From positions 1 to 64,000 of the forward strand of contig KZ992431.1 in assembly GCA_003614735.1 (NCBI GenBank): a stretch of 64,000 bases of DNA, read 5' to 3'. This stretch comes from Thamnocephalis sphaerospora (lineage: Eukaryota > Zoopagomycota > Zoopagomycetes > Zoopagales > Sigmoideomycetaceae). The notes under the pieces are model-generated. The model made no database searches. It was not told the origin of the DNA and saw only the letters and a list, made by a program, of their open reading frames with translations. The position numbers and the translations under genes were made by a program. This document shows, one piece after another, positions 10,413 to 22,400 of the stretch (within the stretch, counting starts at the first letter, position 1; each line of letters starts with the position of its first letter).

Positions 10413-13214
10413 CTATAGATTCAGCAATAATGCTTGTGCATCCGTACCTAGTTTGATGTGTAAATGGCTGACGGCTCGCGCTAGCGACACAGTGGTTGCT
10501 TCGCTCGGTGCCAGCGGAATGATGCTGTCTGTTTCCGGGTATCGCTTGCGCTTGGTAATTTTCATGTTCTATGTCATGTCGCAATGAGAATATGCCCATT
10601 AATCATGTCGCTCGTCTACATACCTGCATCGTGTTGGTGAGCCAGAATTTGGCATGTCTCCCATTGGTGCCCAACAGCATTGGCAATGGCGAGATAATGC
10701 GTGTCTTATGGGGCGGCAGTGCGTCGGTCGGCACTGGAACAAGCGCGTCCATGCTTGAAGCAGGCTTTATGCGCGGTGTCCATTTGTTTGCCACCGACGG
10801 TGCGTTTGTCGGGTGCTGTAATGGCCGCAATGGTGGTTCCGACGAGTGCGTTCGTGCTTTGCGTTTGCCAAGTCGTGGCACTGCCCCATCAGAGCCGTTT
10901 GCCCGTCGTTCTCGTCCATGGCCAGTGATGTTGTCTTCAATGGATGGTATCTGATCTGCTGATGTGCTCGGCTCCAGGGTAGGCGTAGGTGGTGGTAATT
11001 GTGGCAGCGTTTTTTTAGTTGCACGTGGCGCGCGTGCCGTCTTACCGCGCGTCTGTTCACTCGACGCACGATACGGGCTGCTTTCTAGTAGTTCATGGGG
11101 TACAACACCGGCAGCACGTAGCTGTTTGAATCGGCGCCAGCACTGTCGCATTACAGAGATCGCGTTAGTACCAAGGGGAGTCACGTCCTGATGCCCAGCC
11201 ATGTGTTTACCTGGTTGTCGGTGCGTTTTGTGCCCAGATCGCGCGACACGGATGCCCAGCGATGAGTACCAAACTTTGCCACAAGACGCAAAAGCGCGTC
11301 GTCCTCCTGTAGTAGCAGGATAATACCAGTAGATCAGTAACGTTTTGCAGACTGTCCGATAAATGACCAGTCAACTCACGCTCTTCTCCCATGGATCGCG
11401 GCGAACATCCGGATCCAGCACATTGGTCCAACGTTCACGACATTGTACATCGGTGCGGCCTGGAACGTGTGCTGCCACTTTGACCCAGTTGTTTGCGCCA
11501 TTGAGCGCAAATGCATTGATAAGTGCCTAGGACAAGGTATGGCGGCTGGTAAGTGTTGCCACTGTGTTTGCTACGCAGCCAGACTTGGCAAATACCTCGT
11601 CTTCTGCTGTAGACCAGCGACCCTTGCGTTTGCCCGGCTTTAGCGTCTTTGTCCAACGATGCAGGCACTGTTGGCCGGTACGATTATCAAAGCACGCAGC
11701 CACTAACATTGCATGCCCCGCAATTAGGTTAGCGCACTTGCTTCCATCCAGCAATCTACGCGTTTGCCCGCACACACCTTGCTGCCAGTTGCGTTCTCCG
11801 TACATGGCAATTGCCTTGGTCAAAATGACATCTTCTTCTGGCGTCCATTTCCTAGTGTATACGCGATCAGCGGGATGGATATAAGTGTTAATGCCAGCTC
11901 GCTGACAACCCACCTGCGACCAAGCTCCTCCCATAGATGGCTGCGGTACTGCTTGAAGCATTGCCAGCTTGTTCGATTGGTCTAACGTGGGTGTGTACAT
12001 GAGTATAGTGCAGTTTCGTCATCTATTGCTGCTACATACCCCCAGCTCGAGTGCAATCTTTTCCCAGTCGTGTTCATCGTGCTTTCTCGCGATATTACGC
12101 AGCATAGCATCCTCCTCAATTGACCAGCTACGCTTGTTGATCATTGGGTGGTCATGCGATACCCACCGAATCATGCACTCGATGGGTGATCGACCGGGCA
12201 GCTGACGCTGATGGGTTAAAACGTCGCCTATACCCTTGCTTGGCGCCAGCTCACTTACAAAGCCTGTCGCAACGCGCTTCCAGTCCATGTGCGGCAGAAA
12301 GCGATGCTCGCGCTCCACCTCTTCGTCACTAAGCTGTGCCGCCGCCAGTGGGGCAGACCTGCCTCTGGATAGCAAAGCATGATCGCCGTCAGTCTGCCTG
12401 TCGCTGGCCAAACCAATTCGCCAACCGTCTATTGCTTACGCAAGCATACGCTCTGTGGCAAGAAACTCGTGATTTTGCAGACGAACTGCCGCCGAAAGCA
12501 GCTGACGCTCACGGTCCGACCCTGATATACGCACGCTATTAGCGGGACAGGCTGTCGAGGACACATTGGCGGTCTTACATTTACGCGGTCGATGGATTAC
12601 CAGGCGTTCCTGCTTTTTGCCTGTTGTGTCCAACGCATCAAGCACAGTCGCCTTGCAGTGCCTACGTCAGCCTGCATGCGATATCTGCCGAGTTGTCGGC
12701 CTCTACACTCGCTTACATGGCTATCTCCGTCAAAATAGGGCGCTGGCAAAAAATGCCGCAGACTACCGGCTCCAAAAGCGCCCAACTCCTCGCGAAGCAT
12801 GTCTGCACGTCTTTCAGACTGTCGAGCAATCTCCATCTACGGTGAACGGTATCATCAGCGTCTTGTTCAATATTCTCGCTGTGGCGCCCACTTTCCAGCG
12901 CGCACCTTGCGCTCCTGAAGCGCTGCCCGTTCACGACGCACTGCAGCCAGCTGTGCTCGTAGTCGCGTCTGATACACACGGTTCATTTCCAGCAGTCGAA
13001 ATACCTCCTCGCTCGCCTGCAACTCTTGCGGGTCACATTTAGGCGCCGGCAGTGGTGTGTGTGGCTGCGATGCGAGCGTGTTTAGCAGTGAATGAATGCT
13101 AGCGTGTATGGCGGCGCCTTCTGCAGTGTCGCCGTGGTCGGCGTCCTCTTTGCTCTTGGCGTGACCGAGGACTGCGCTAGCTTTAGCATCGGCGGGCATG
13201 CTCAATTCTTCCAT
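10413..13214 (-). CDS. SNAPC4: SNAPC4-like Myb protein (snRNA-activating complex, SNAP190)
   Basis: SNAPC4 is the large Myb subunit of the complex that binds the proximal sequence element of snRNA genes. From ATG 13214 the N-terminal exon carries EEVFRLLEMNRVYQ, matching the SNAPC4 N-terminal helix, followed by a HFLPAPYFDGD segment corresponding to its HF.xPYF motif. Then come tandem Myb repeats, with introns removed: RSPIECMIRWVSHDHP, INKRSWSIEEDAMLRNIA, ELGTNRTSWQCFKQYRSHL, RKWTPEEDVILTKAIA..YGERNW, NRTGQQCLHRWTKTL, KKGRWSTAEDE-type, PGRTDVQCRERW and a final EDDALLRLVAKFGTHRW. The order and the linkers follow animal SNAPC4 closely. The C-terminal region is P/S-rich and basic. Stop TAG at 10415-10413 is reached through a last exon beginning RKRYPETD. 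About nine introns. Confidence 0.85.
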
Positions 13215-13396
13215 AGCAAGGAGAATAGAAAGAAAAATACACAATAGGACTGTCCAAGTGCAGGTGACTCGAGTCCCTTTGACTTTACCACGCTCCACGC
13301 GACCCCCACACGGTATGCACCAACTCTACCCCTTCGCTGTCGCGCCCACTGCACTCGAATATCGTCGTTCCCGCTGCATCATACTATCGGGCAACC

Positions 13397-15399
13397 ATGT
13401 CGCTTATTAACGCTCTTCGTCGTTCTTCGCCGCTGCTGAAGCGTGCATTTGTACAGGTGAGCTCAACCACCATGAAACAACGACCAAAATGCTGACACTG
13501 AAGCGGTGTTGTCGCGGCCACGTCCAAGCGTGCAGCCATGGCAACCAGCACCTATAATCCCGCAGTGGCCGGTCTATCCGACGAGCAAGCACAGGTAGAC
13601 ACGCTTGGTCTTGCGGACACTTGCGCTGGTCGCTGCTGGACTAACATGCAAGTGTAGTTCCGGGAGGTGGTCTCTGACTTTGTACAGCGTGAGCTGGCCC
13701 CGCGGGCTGACAGCATTGATAAGGAAAACCAGTTTCCAGCCGTGAGTACAGCTGGATCGCTGGCGCTCTAGCATTCTCAGCTTACGCTAGTCCGCTCGAC
13801 GATGAAGGACATGTGGGGCAAGATGGGCGACATGGGCCTGCTGGGAATCACCGCTCCGGAAAAGTACGGTGGCATGGGCATGGGGTACCTGAACCACGTC
13901 ATTGCCATGGAGGAGATTTCGCGTGCCTCTGGCGCAGTGGGACTCAGCTACGGCGCACACTCCAATCTGTGCGTGAACCAGATCGTGCGCAACGCCAACG
14001 AAGGACAGAAGGAAAAGTATCTTCCCAAGGTGCGCTACTTTTTTGTGGTGCGGAATGTGCTGGATCTTTCTGACGTAGCATGCGTAGCTCATCTCTGGCG
14101 AACATGTGGGCGCGCTGGCCATGAGCGAGCCAGGATCTGGCTCTGATGTCGTCTCTATGCGACTGGCGGCCAAACGTGCTGGTGAGCAGGCGGCAAGCAC
14201 TGGACAGAGCATCGTGCGCACGTTAACGCAATGTCTTTCCTTTACGACAGGCGACAAGTACATTCTCAATGGTAACAAGATGTGGATCACCAACGGTCCG
14301 GATGCCGATGTGCTAGTCGTCTACGCCAAAACGGATCCCGCAGCGGGACCGCGCGGCATCACCGCTTTCCTCATCGAAAAGGTACGGTTGGTGCGCACAA
14401 AGGAACACGCAAACTGCAGCACCGATCCATCTCGCTTACCTGGGCGGAATAGGGCTTCAAGGGCTTTAGCACTTCGCAGAAGCTGGACAAGCTGGGTATG
14501 CGTGGCTCTAACACGTGTGAGCTAGTCTTTGAAGACTGCGAGGTGCCAGGTACGTACGCTGCATGATTTACGGCAATACAGATGCCGCCCAACGCTAACT
14601 GGCTGGTACTGTGTTGCCACAGCTGAGAATGTTCTGGGAAAGGAAGGCCAAGGTGTCTACGTACTCATGAGTGGACTTGACTTGGAGCGCCTGGTATTGT
14701 CCGCAGGGCCGATAGGGTACGCTATATTGTGCGCTAGGACTCTGCCTGTGAACAGGGCCTAACTCATGGCACACCGTCTAGTATTATGCAGGCATGTCTG
14801 GATGTAACCGCGCCCTATGTACACGAGCGCACGCAGTTTGGCCGGCCTATTGGCGAGTTCCAGGTGGGTGTCAAGGACAAGGGAGACTGGGCAGTCTACG
14901 TCAGCGCTAACGCGTGACCGTGGCAGCTTGTGCAAGGCAAGTTGGCGGACATGTATACCAAGCTGAGTGCATCGCGGGCGTACACCTACGCCGTGGCGCG
15001 TGCCTGTGATAAGGGCCACATCAGCAACAAGGTCGGTGGCAAGCCCAAGCGGCTACGCTCCGCTGCTTGCTGTAGTGTGCTCTTTGCGCTGACGCGTGCG
15101 GGGGTTTATTTGCGCGCGGTAGGACTGCGCCGGCGTCATCCTCTACGCAGCAGAGCGCGCCACTGAAGTCGCATTGGACGCTATCCAGTGCCTAGGTACT
15201 GTATCGGTCACGGGGGCGTAACGTACCGGCGCACTAACGTTTTACGACCCTTGCCGGCACAGGCGGCAACGGCTATATCAACGACTTCCCCACCGGCCGC
15301 TTCCTGCGTGACGCGAAGCTGTATGAAATTGGTGCTGGCACTAGTGAAATCCGCCGCATGCTAATTGGCCGCGAGTTCAACAAGGAGTTCAAGAGCTGA
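13397..15399 (+). CDS. IVD: Isovaleryl-CoA dehydrogenase
   Basis: Mitochondrial FAD enzyme of leucine breakdown that oxidises isovaleryl-CoA to 3-methylcrotonyl-CoA and passes electrons to ETF. Exon 1 encodes a basic, hydroxylated presequence ([18 protein letters not shown]). Later exons give [89 protein letters not shown] and [11 protein letters not shown], whose Glu is the catalytic base that distinguishes IVD from most acyl-CoA dehydrogenases. The end is [32 protein letters not shown], shown here only by its key parts. About ten short introns. ATG 13397 sits in a good context (accATGt). Divergent from SNAPC4, 182 bp apart. Confidence 0.95.
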
Positions 15400-16490
15400 G
15401 GGGGGTAATAGTAGCAGGCAAATTCGATCGTGATGGTCATGTGTCTGCTCAATAAAGCACACCTGTTACATGCTTGCTATTGCACATGTACAACCAGCGC
15501 GCACAAATGGCATAGGATGCTATCTGCAAACGGATGCTGGCCGTGCTTCCTGGCTGCAGTCTGCAATGCGACCAGAAGGCGAGCTGACGCCAGCACCCTT
15601 GCGTTTGCACAGCTGTGAGAAGCGGAGCCGCTGGCTCGTTTTAGCACGCTTCCGGTTTCAGCGCCGACCAATATCGGCAGCCTTGTGCCTCTACTTCAGC
15701 GCCTGGCTTTATTTGGCGCGCCGTGCAACTGTTTGTCTGTTTTCGCTGTTTTTGCCTGCCGGACTTTTGCCGCCGGCGCTGGTGCCCTCTTTACAGTTGC
15801 TATAACGGCTGACTAGTTGCGCCGTCCGGTCCTCCGCTCTATCACCTGCCTAGCTGTCACTTTGTCTCTTACTCGCTTCCTGCTCTTGCGCGCTGCCGTG
15901 CGCCAGTGCGCATAATCTTCTTGTCTTTACTACTGTCTGCGCCGCCTGGTTGCTGTTGCTGCAGAGGAACCGTATTCACCGGCTGCCCACTGTGTCGGCT
16001 ACACACGCCTCAGTCTCTATCGTTTGCCACTCCGTTGTGGGGCTGGAGTGAAAGCAAGCACGCAGGTGAGTTGCAGCATGTGGTGCAAGTCCGTCATTGG
16101 TAGCACAGGGCGGTGCGGCGTGCAGCCTTGAGCGTCTGTTAGGACGGCAATTACACCATTAGTGAGGTGGTACACATTTCTGCCAACGTGGACGCAGACT
16201 CGGTCGCTTCAGGCCTCTCTTTCACTCTACTACTACTACTACTACTACCACCGCCACTACTACTATTGCTTGTTGTTTGAAGTACACTTTGCCCTAATCG
16301 TTTTGCCTCTCCTCAATTTATTTGCGCGGGCTACTAGTGCTGGCGACATTGATTGTGCTTTGCCGGCGGTCTTACTAACGCCACCTTACGCCCTAGCGTT
16401 TCAAAAGCGCCCTGGCGCCCTCCTTTTTATACTCTCTACATCACATTGTACGGCTGCCACTCCGCTGCCATCCACACCTACATTGTCGCC
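15400..16490 (+). promoter_or_regulatory. Long pyrimidine-rich leader of the 16491 gene
   Basis: About 1.1 kb with no recognisable exon. The + strand is rich in C/T, increasingly so toward 16490, and includes a (CTA)n run near 16225-16262. It looks like the promoter plus 5' leader of the following gene. Frames such as 15470-15805 are low-complexity and were not called. Confidence 0.4.
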
Positions 16491-17240
16491 ATGGGCCTGC
16501 TGGACCGCATCAAGTCTTCCTATGTCTACACCAACTGGAAGGTTGGCCGCTATACCAAACGCCGCCGATCGCTTGTGCCAGAGTTTGACGAGCGCACGGC
16601 CGACTTTTACGAGCGCAACTACCGCAATGGAGATTATCTTCATCAGGAGGCGCAGCGGCGACGAATGAGCTATGACATGCTGGGTTCAGCCACCGTACCC
16701 GATGCTGTCGACAGGGCCCTGCCGAGCGCACGCCCAGCGCTGCCGACACTACGTCTGGAAAAGCCGATCACCGAGGAGGACGAGGGCGGCAACTATCGCC
16801 GCTCGCGCGGTGGCGGCGGCGGTGCTAGCTATCGGTTCGGCGACGAGTCGGACGTGTACTACCAGACCGACTCGGACTGCTCTGTCAGCCCAACGTCCAC
16901 CACATCGGCGCCAACCCTTCATCGGCGGGCAATTCAGCCGCCGCCCGCCCGCACTTCCCTTTCGCAGCCCAACTCGCCCATATACGCGCTGGGCAGCTCG
17001 CGATCGCGCAAGGTAGACACGCAGGCCGGCGCAAACTACGGCGCTGTGGTGCCGTACGCAGGCGGCAATACGGCGCCGCATTACGGCAGCGTCGGCCTCA
17101 ACAACCCGTTTGCGGACGACATGGAAACACAACGTCGTCTGGATGCCGAGTTCCGCAAGGAGACGGTGCGCGATCGGCGGCGTCGCACCACATGCGGCGT
17201 TGATATTCGCTGCAGCGAGGCCTACAATATGGCATGGTGA
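16491..17240 (+). CDS. Unrecognised basic/low-complexity protein
   Basis: Single-exon protein of 249 aa, no family recognised. The N-terminus (MGLLDRIKSSYVYTNWKVG) is a short amphipathic segment followed by a KRRR cluster. A Y/R-rich part with ERNYRNGDYL follows, then an acidic stretch, a five-Gly run, an S/T/P-rich middle and a Y/G-rich part (NYGAVVPYAG, HYGSVGLNNPF). NPF at about residue 203 matches an EH-domain-binding tripeptide, so a trafficking role is possible but only a guess. ATG 16491 was chosen for its context (gccATGg) and because the conserved-looking part starts there; an in-frame start at 16353 would add 46 residues. Confidence 0.65.
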   Translation: MGLLDRIKSSYVYTNWKVGRYTKRRRSLVPEFDERTADFYERNYRNGDYLHQEAQRRRMSYDMLGSATVPDAVDRALPSARPALPTLRLEKPITEEDEGGNYRRSRGGGGGASYRFGDESDVYYQTDSDCSVSPTSTTSAPTLHRRAIQPPPARTSLSQPNSPIYALGSSRSRKVDTQAGANYGAVVPYAGGNTAPHYGSVGLNNPFADDMETQRRLDAEFRKETVRDRRRRTTCGVDIRCSEAYNMAW

Positions 17241-17897
17241 TTTAGCAGGACGATGCTGGTTATTCGTCAGTCCGGCTGTGCGATCGTTGTCCTGCTCCGC
17301 TTTGCTCTCCTCTACACGCGATCTACGCGCTCTCTTTCGGTGTTGTCGCTACCACTTCTAGTTTCTCACCATGCGCATGCAATACGCCATATTGTACGCA
17401 CCTTCTCCTGCCTCTTCCCGCGTACCTACGTACCTGCGTCTAAGCCTATCCCGCATGCGGGCCCTTTCTTATTGTCACATTCTTTACCTTGTATCCAAGC
17501 GGCGTGATCCCCCAGCGCTGAGCATGGGTCCGCCTACGCCGTCTTCCATCATGACCATGTTGCCGCACGTTTCCGCTGGTGCGCCTGTGTGCCATAACAG
17601 CCAACTCTGCGTACCGCATTTTTGCACGGTCGCCGTCACCATGGAAATGTCCGCATTGTTTCTACACGTATACCTACCATCTGACCACGCACATCCGCGC
17701 TATATATAATAAATGACATGCATTGCTAGTCAACAGCACAATGGCACTCGTGTTCATTGTGTAGCGCGCAGCTGTCTGCTGATCAGGCACGCTTACAAGT
17801 CGGCATCTTACATCTGGCCGTGAATACAAAGCTGCAGCCAAATGGCCTGGCGCTCGCCAAGCAGACATCGTCAGCCTATAAGGCGTTTTGATTGCCG
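17241..17897. other. Intergenic, convergent
   Basis: Between the 3' ends of the 16491 gene and OST5. The left 450 nt of the + strand are C/T-rich. No gene seen. Confidence 0.45.
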
Positions 17898-18307
17898 CTA
17901 GACATAGATGCCTGAGGCGAGAAAGGCAAACACCACGCCAAATCCAAGAAACGCCGCAGCACCCAATGCTGTGGGTATCTCGCTTGCAATGCGTCCTTTG
18001 CTGAGAGACCTACGACGACAGAGAATAGCAAGTCAAGGTACAACGCGTGGGCGCCGGCAAGGTACCAAGCCTTTTGCCACAGTAGGCGCACGCACAAGCA
18101 CACACACGTAAGGATACACGCTGAATAAGAAGGTAAATACCGCGCCGACCAGGCAGAAAAGCACGGCCAACGAGAGAAAGGCGCCTGGGTTGACCAGCGA
18201 CGAAAATGGCACCAGCTGCGGCCAGCATTGACAATCGGCGCGTCAGGTCACCATTGCTGCGACAATCGTACGTGTGCAGTAGAGGCTGCACATACCTGAG
18301 ACGACAT
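17898..18307 (-). CDS. OST5: Oligosaccharyltransferase small subunit OST5/TMEM258
   Basis: Small two-helix ER membrane subunit of oligosaccharyltransferase, which transfers glycan to Asn of nascent proteins. Joining three exons from ATG 18307 gives MSSQ, then LVPFSSLVNPGAFLSLAVL..LVGAVFTFLFSVYP (first transmembrane helix), then KGRIASEIPTALGAAAFLGFG and the typical ending VFAFLASGIYV. The NPG/NPA motif before helix 1 and the GIYV end match TMEM258/Ost5. Length (about 75-80 aa) is as expected. The donor of the second intron is uncertain by a few bases (alternatives in a GT-repeat at about 18114). Confidence 0.75.
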
Positions 18308-18499
18308 GGCGGAACAGAACACAGGACTAGATGAGCGGTATGAGCGTAGGCAGCGGCGGTGACGGAAAGGCAGGTAGACGAGGTGATGTGCCGGCAGGTG
18401 GTGATTGGGCAGAATGCAGCAGCGCGTTACGTCTGATCTGTGTTTATTAGTGGATCTGGACGTTTTAACCAGGCCACAGTCCTGATAAGTAAGCATATG

Positions 18500-21409
18500 C
18501 TAAAGCTGCTGCGATGATGGTTGCAACTGAACAGTGCAGTCTGATTCCAGCAAATGCTGGCAGAATGTGTCGCGCTTCCGCAATAGTCGGTTGGATACTG
18601 CCTGGTTCTGTAAACGACCACCGATGGTCAGTGATCCTGGTAGCAGCATGGGTGTATTTTCGGCTTACCTTGGAGGTCTCGGCCAGCTGTGGGCGCAGCT
18701 CATCTACGCGACGCTTCACTAAATTTCCTCGGTCCAGTATTTCCTATAAACGAGATTTGGCTGTTGGCGTCCGAGTTGCGCTGTATATCGTCCATCTCTC
18801 GCCTTACCGTTGCGTGCGGGAGCCAGTCGCGTGTTGCAGTGTGCTGGCGTGCCGTCTCGGCAATGGCGCAAACCACACGCCGTCTGCAGTGGTCGAAGCG
18901 AACAGGCAAGTGGGTGCGTTAGTGTTGAGTGCGTTTTGGTATGAAAATTGAGAAACTCACGTAGATAATAGGTGCGCCGTACACTCTGCATGTTGCTGTT
19001 GGGCCATGTGTGTCGCCTGTAAACGTCGGTCCACTAGTTCCTTTGCAGTTTGTTCCATAGATGCATAGGATGTATATACAGCGTCCGTCACTTGCATCAT
19101 ATCCACATCGGCATCCGCCTCTTCCTGTGGTGCTGTGCTAGCATCCGCAACAGAGCGAAGCAGCTGGTTTAGCGATAGGAACCACCAGTCATCGCTAGCC
19201 ACTGTGGCCGGCTGCGATCGGTCAGCAAACAAATCCTGTTGCATGTACGTCTAGAGTATCGTTCGCCTAGGCGTCAGTCGTCACAGAGACACGTAGCACG
19301 CTATAATGGGCGCACCATACGCGTCTTGTGCTCGGCCAAACGCTCATTAAGTAGCACATTCAGAGCCACTGCTGATGCATGGCGCTGTCGCATACGTCCA
19401 TAGTCCATCTCATATGCAGCCGCAAGAAATCTGTGATGAGCGTGCTGCTCCAGCAGAAAGTGCACAACCTAGGTCACCAGCCAAGCAGTCAGCGACACGT
19501 GCAACGTGATGTCGCCCGGCCAACTTACCGTATCTAACCGCGCCAAACGGTACTGTGTCTGTGCCAGCGTCCATGCGTCAGAACACACGCGCAATGGCTG
19601 ATAGACTCGTAATAATGCTTCACGCTCCAGACAGCGTGAAAATTCGCTCTGTGTTGCCGCGCTGTCCGTGTTAAGCGCAGTGCGCTCTGTCAGCTTTTGT
19701 ACCAGCTTTTGCACCTTTTCCGTGCTTTTTTCCAGTTGAGCACTACACATTTGATATGTTAGACCTCTAAAATATCTTTGACAGCAGCCCCAACAGATTT
19801 GCCTACCGAGCTGCCTTTTCGCTACGGGCCCATGTATTAATACGTCCAAGCTCTGCTAGTAGCGTATCCAAGCGTGTCTCAAGCTGGGTGTGTTTTATCT
19901 CGGCAAGCATTAGATCACGTAGCGTATGCGGGTACCTGTGAGACAGCTTGCCGCGCCGTTAGCGCAGACAAAGACAAGTTATTTTGTCACTTACGATAGC
20001 TGTAATTCTGTGGCCACATCGTCAATCCATGCGCGCTGCTCTCTGGTCGGCCCTGCAAAACAGCGCGCGCAAAATCATCAGCACGAGCTTCATCGTAGTC
20101 TCGGCGCAATGCAGCTCACCAAGCACAATAGAGTCGGGCGTTTCACCAAGTGCTGCAAATGTTACTGGTGCATCATCGGCCGATTTTGATGGCTGGCGCG
20201 CTGTCAGTATCAGACGACTTGCAAGCGACCTCGTCCTGGCACTTACTCGTGTCAGCTGTTGCTGCAACAGTTGCTCAACGCGCCCCGAAAACCGATCGTT
20301 GACCTTTGCCACGCGACCGAGTTCGTCACGGCAGTGGAATAAATATTTACGGACACCACCGGATTGGCCTATGGCGACGCACCTGTTAGCGCTGCGCGCA
20401 TTTACCGCTGCACAGATCTGCGCGCACCGTTTGGTGGCGGTGCCATCTGCTCCAGAGTATATTTGCCCAGCATTACGGCTCGTTCGACCGTACGATCCAT
20501 CTAACTTGCTCGTGAGCGTGTGGTTTTCTGAGACCCTTACAGTATAGACCGCCGCATTACCTTCAATGATGTGTTTTCCAGCGCCAGGTCCTCGCCACGC
20601 TCTGCCTCCTGCTCCAGTTGCTCGGAAAGCTCACGTAGGCTTGCTTCCCGTTCGCCGAGCTCGGCTAACGTCTCGCTAAAGGTGGTACCCTGTTAACTTT
20701 TACGTGCAAATACCACACAGTCACTGGATGTCTTTACTTGCCTAAAGGCAGCATATTGCGCCTCCAGCTGGTGTTCTCTCCGCCGAAGCCGTCCTAGCGA
20801 TACCTGCAGGTTTGTCGATTGTTCGCTATATGTAGACATTCTAGCAATTGTCGGTGAATCAAGCCTTATGCTAGGTGGCGCCACCTATTACTTACGTTTG
20901 CTCTTGCAGAGTCGGAATGAAAATGCCAGCGCGCTCAATACTAGACAAATCACGCTGTAGATTGCAGTGCATCGTCAGCACACTAGACCGGCTGCGGGAT
21001 AGTGCCATCGTTGTATATACCTCGTCCACTAGACCATCCACGCGTAGCTGCTCGTAGCTGCAGTAGGTCAGCAAGACCGTAATATGCCAGCTGCCCGCTT
21101 TTCACTTTACCAGGCAATTTCCGCGGCGCTAAGCGTATTTTCCTCGACGTCCACTTGGTTTGCCAGCCAGTTCATCGCGTTGCTTGCCGCGCCGTCGCCA
21201 GTAAACGCCCATTCTATGTCGCCTGCCTGCAGCGTGTTGGCGGCAGTATAGCCAGTTGCACGCAGTAGCGCGACAAATTGCTGAGCTGCTGTCAGCGCGC
21301 TCGACGGCACTGTAGCGCCAGTCGCTGCAGATGCCGCAGGACCTAGGCCTTGTCTCTCGTTCCTGCTGGAGCGGCCGTTTTCGATGTTACGGGCGTTGCT
21401 GGACGCCAT
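18500..21409 (-). CDS. HAUS3: Augmin complex subunit HAUS3 homologue
   Basis: Augmin recruits gamma-tubulin to existing spindle microtubules so that new ones branch from them. The first exon (ATG 21409) has a short disordered start, then AAQQFVALLRATGYTAANTL, DIEWAF.G and NWLANQVDVEENTLSAAEIAW. This matches the conserved N-domain of HAUS3 (a FVETLKKIGYP, DFDWLFEG, FLKWF..NV..N.LS..EL pattern). The rest, in about ten exons, is heptad-rich coiled coil, as in HAUS3. Splicing out an intron at about 18670-18605 gives a C-terminal coiled-coil tail ending at TAG 18502-18500; the apparent membrane helix in the unspliced frame is an artefact. Divergent from BET1, 166 bp between starts. Confidence 0.8.
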
Positions 21410-21575
21410 GATTCTGATTGTGCAGCGCGTGTATGTTTGGGTTTAAAGGGCCGAGCTAGCGAGAAGTGACCGCTCTCCACCTTGTTGCCAATTTGCCCAT
21501 CCGACTCGACAAGAACGCTTGCCATGTCAAACTGGTAGGTCGCAACCAACGCTTTCGTCCGTAGAACAGACTGAG

Positions 21576-22177
21576 ATGCTGAATAGCTTGCTTGCATCGA
21601 CGGCTAGGAACGACGCGGCAGCGCGTGAAATGCTTTTTGGTGCTCGACGACCAGCAGAGCGGGACAGTTCGCGAGTGAATCCTGAATGGGCGAATGCCGG
21701 CCAGCAGGCAGAGCTTCTTGAGCGGCAGAATGACGCGCAAACAGAGGAGCTGGCTACCCGTGTATCGACGTTGCGCCAGGTAAGTGAACGGGCAGGTGGC
21801 GATGTTGTCCCTTTGCACCATAGACACTTGACTTGTGGCACGGACATGCAGGTCTTTGTCAATATCCACGATGAAGTAGAAAGTCAGAACCGGATGCTAG
21901 GCGACAGTGTAGGCTTACCGTATGAAGTGGTGTGCGGCTGTTTAGAGCACTCACAGTTGCACGCACACAGGACACAGTGTTTGGACGGTTTGGCCAGTCT
22001 ATGCGTGGCACCGGTCGACGACTTGGTCGGCTGGCGGAAAGTACCCGCGGTCGGCACCGGCGGATATGCCAGCTGTCGCTGCTGATAGTGGCTGCATTCT
22101 TTCTCCTTTACTTTTACGCACGCTGGACTACACACTCAGTCGTGGATGCACCCGCAGGAGATGGTGACGCAGTATAA
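21576..22177 (+). CDS. BET1: BET1-like Qc-SNARE
   Basis: Tail-anchored SNARE of ER-Golgi transport, about 135 aa. Three exons join in frame: the N-part; then HDEVESQNRMLGD with the zero-layer Gln; then IARTQDTVFGRFGQSMR..GRRLGRLAES, a basic segment, and the C-terminal membrane anchor LSLLIVAAFFLLYFYARW. Bet1 has the same layout (EVKTQNKLL, then anchor). The second intron must use donor GTGTAGG to keep the frame. The ATG at 21524 hits a stop at once, so 21576 was taken as the start. A related Golgi Qc-SNARE (Sft1) is the main alternative. Confidence 0.8.
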
Positions 22178-22400
22178 AGACGTACATTCTTTATCTGCGA
22201 GATTTAGCTGGACAACATAGGCATATTACGGGCGACCGCCACCAGGTGTGCGAGGCATTACTCTGCGAGCCAAGCACGCAGACATTGTGGTCGCAAAACA
22301 TACGGCAATAGCTTGACGCGACTGCCTGTATCTTGGGCCTGTTGCTGCCGGTATTTTGTACAGTGGCGCGATATCGTCGCCATCGCATCCTAGGCACAAT

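Noticed and set aside
18465-18719. Apparent C-terminal membrane helix on the HAUS3 gene
   Set aside because: It appears only if the intron at about 18670-18605 is read through. Splicing gives a coiled-coil tail and an earlier stop.
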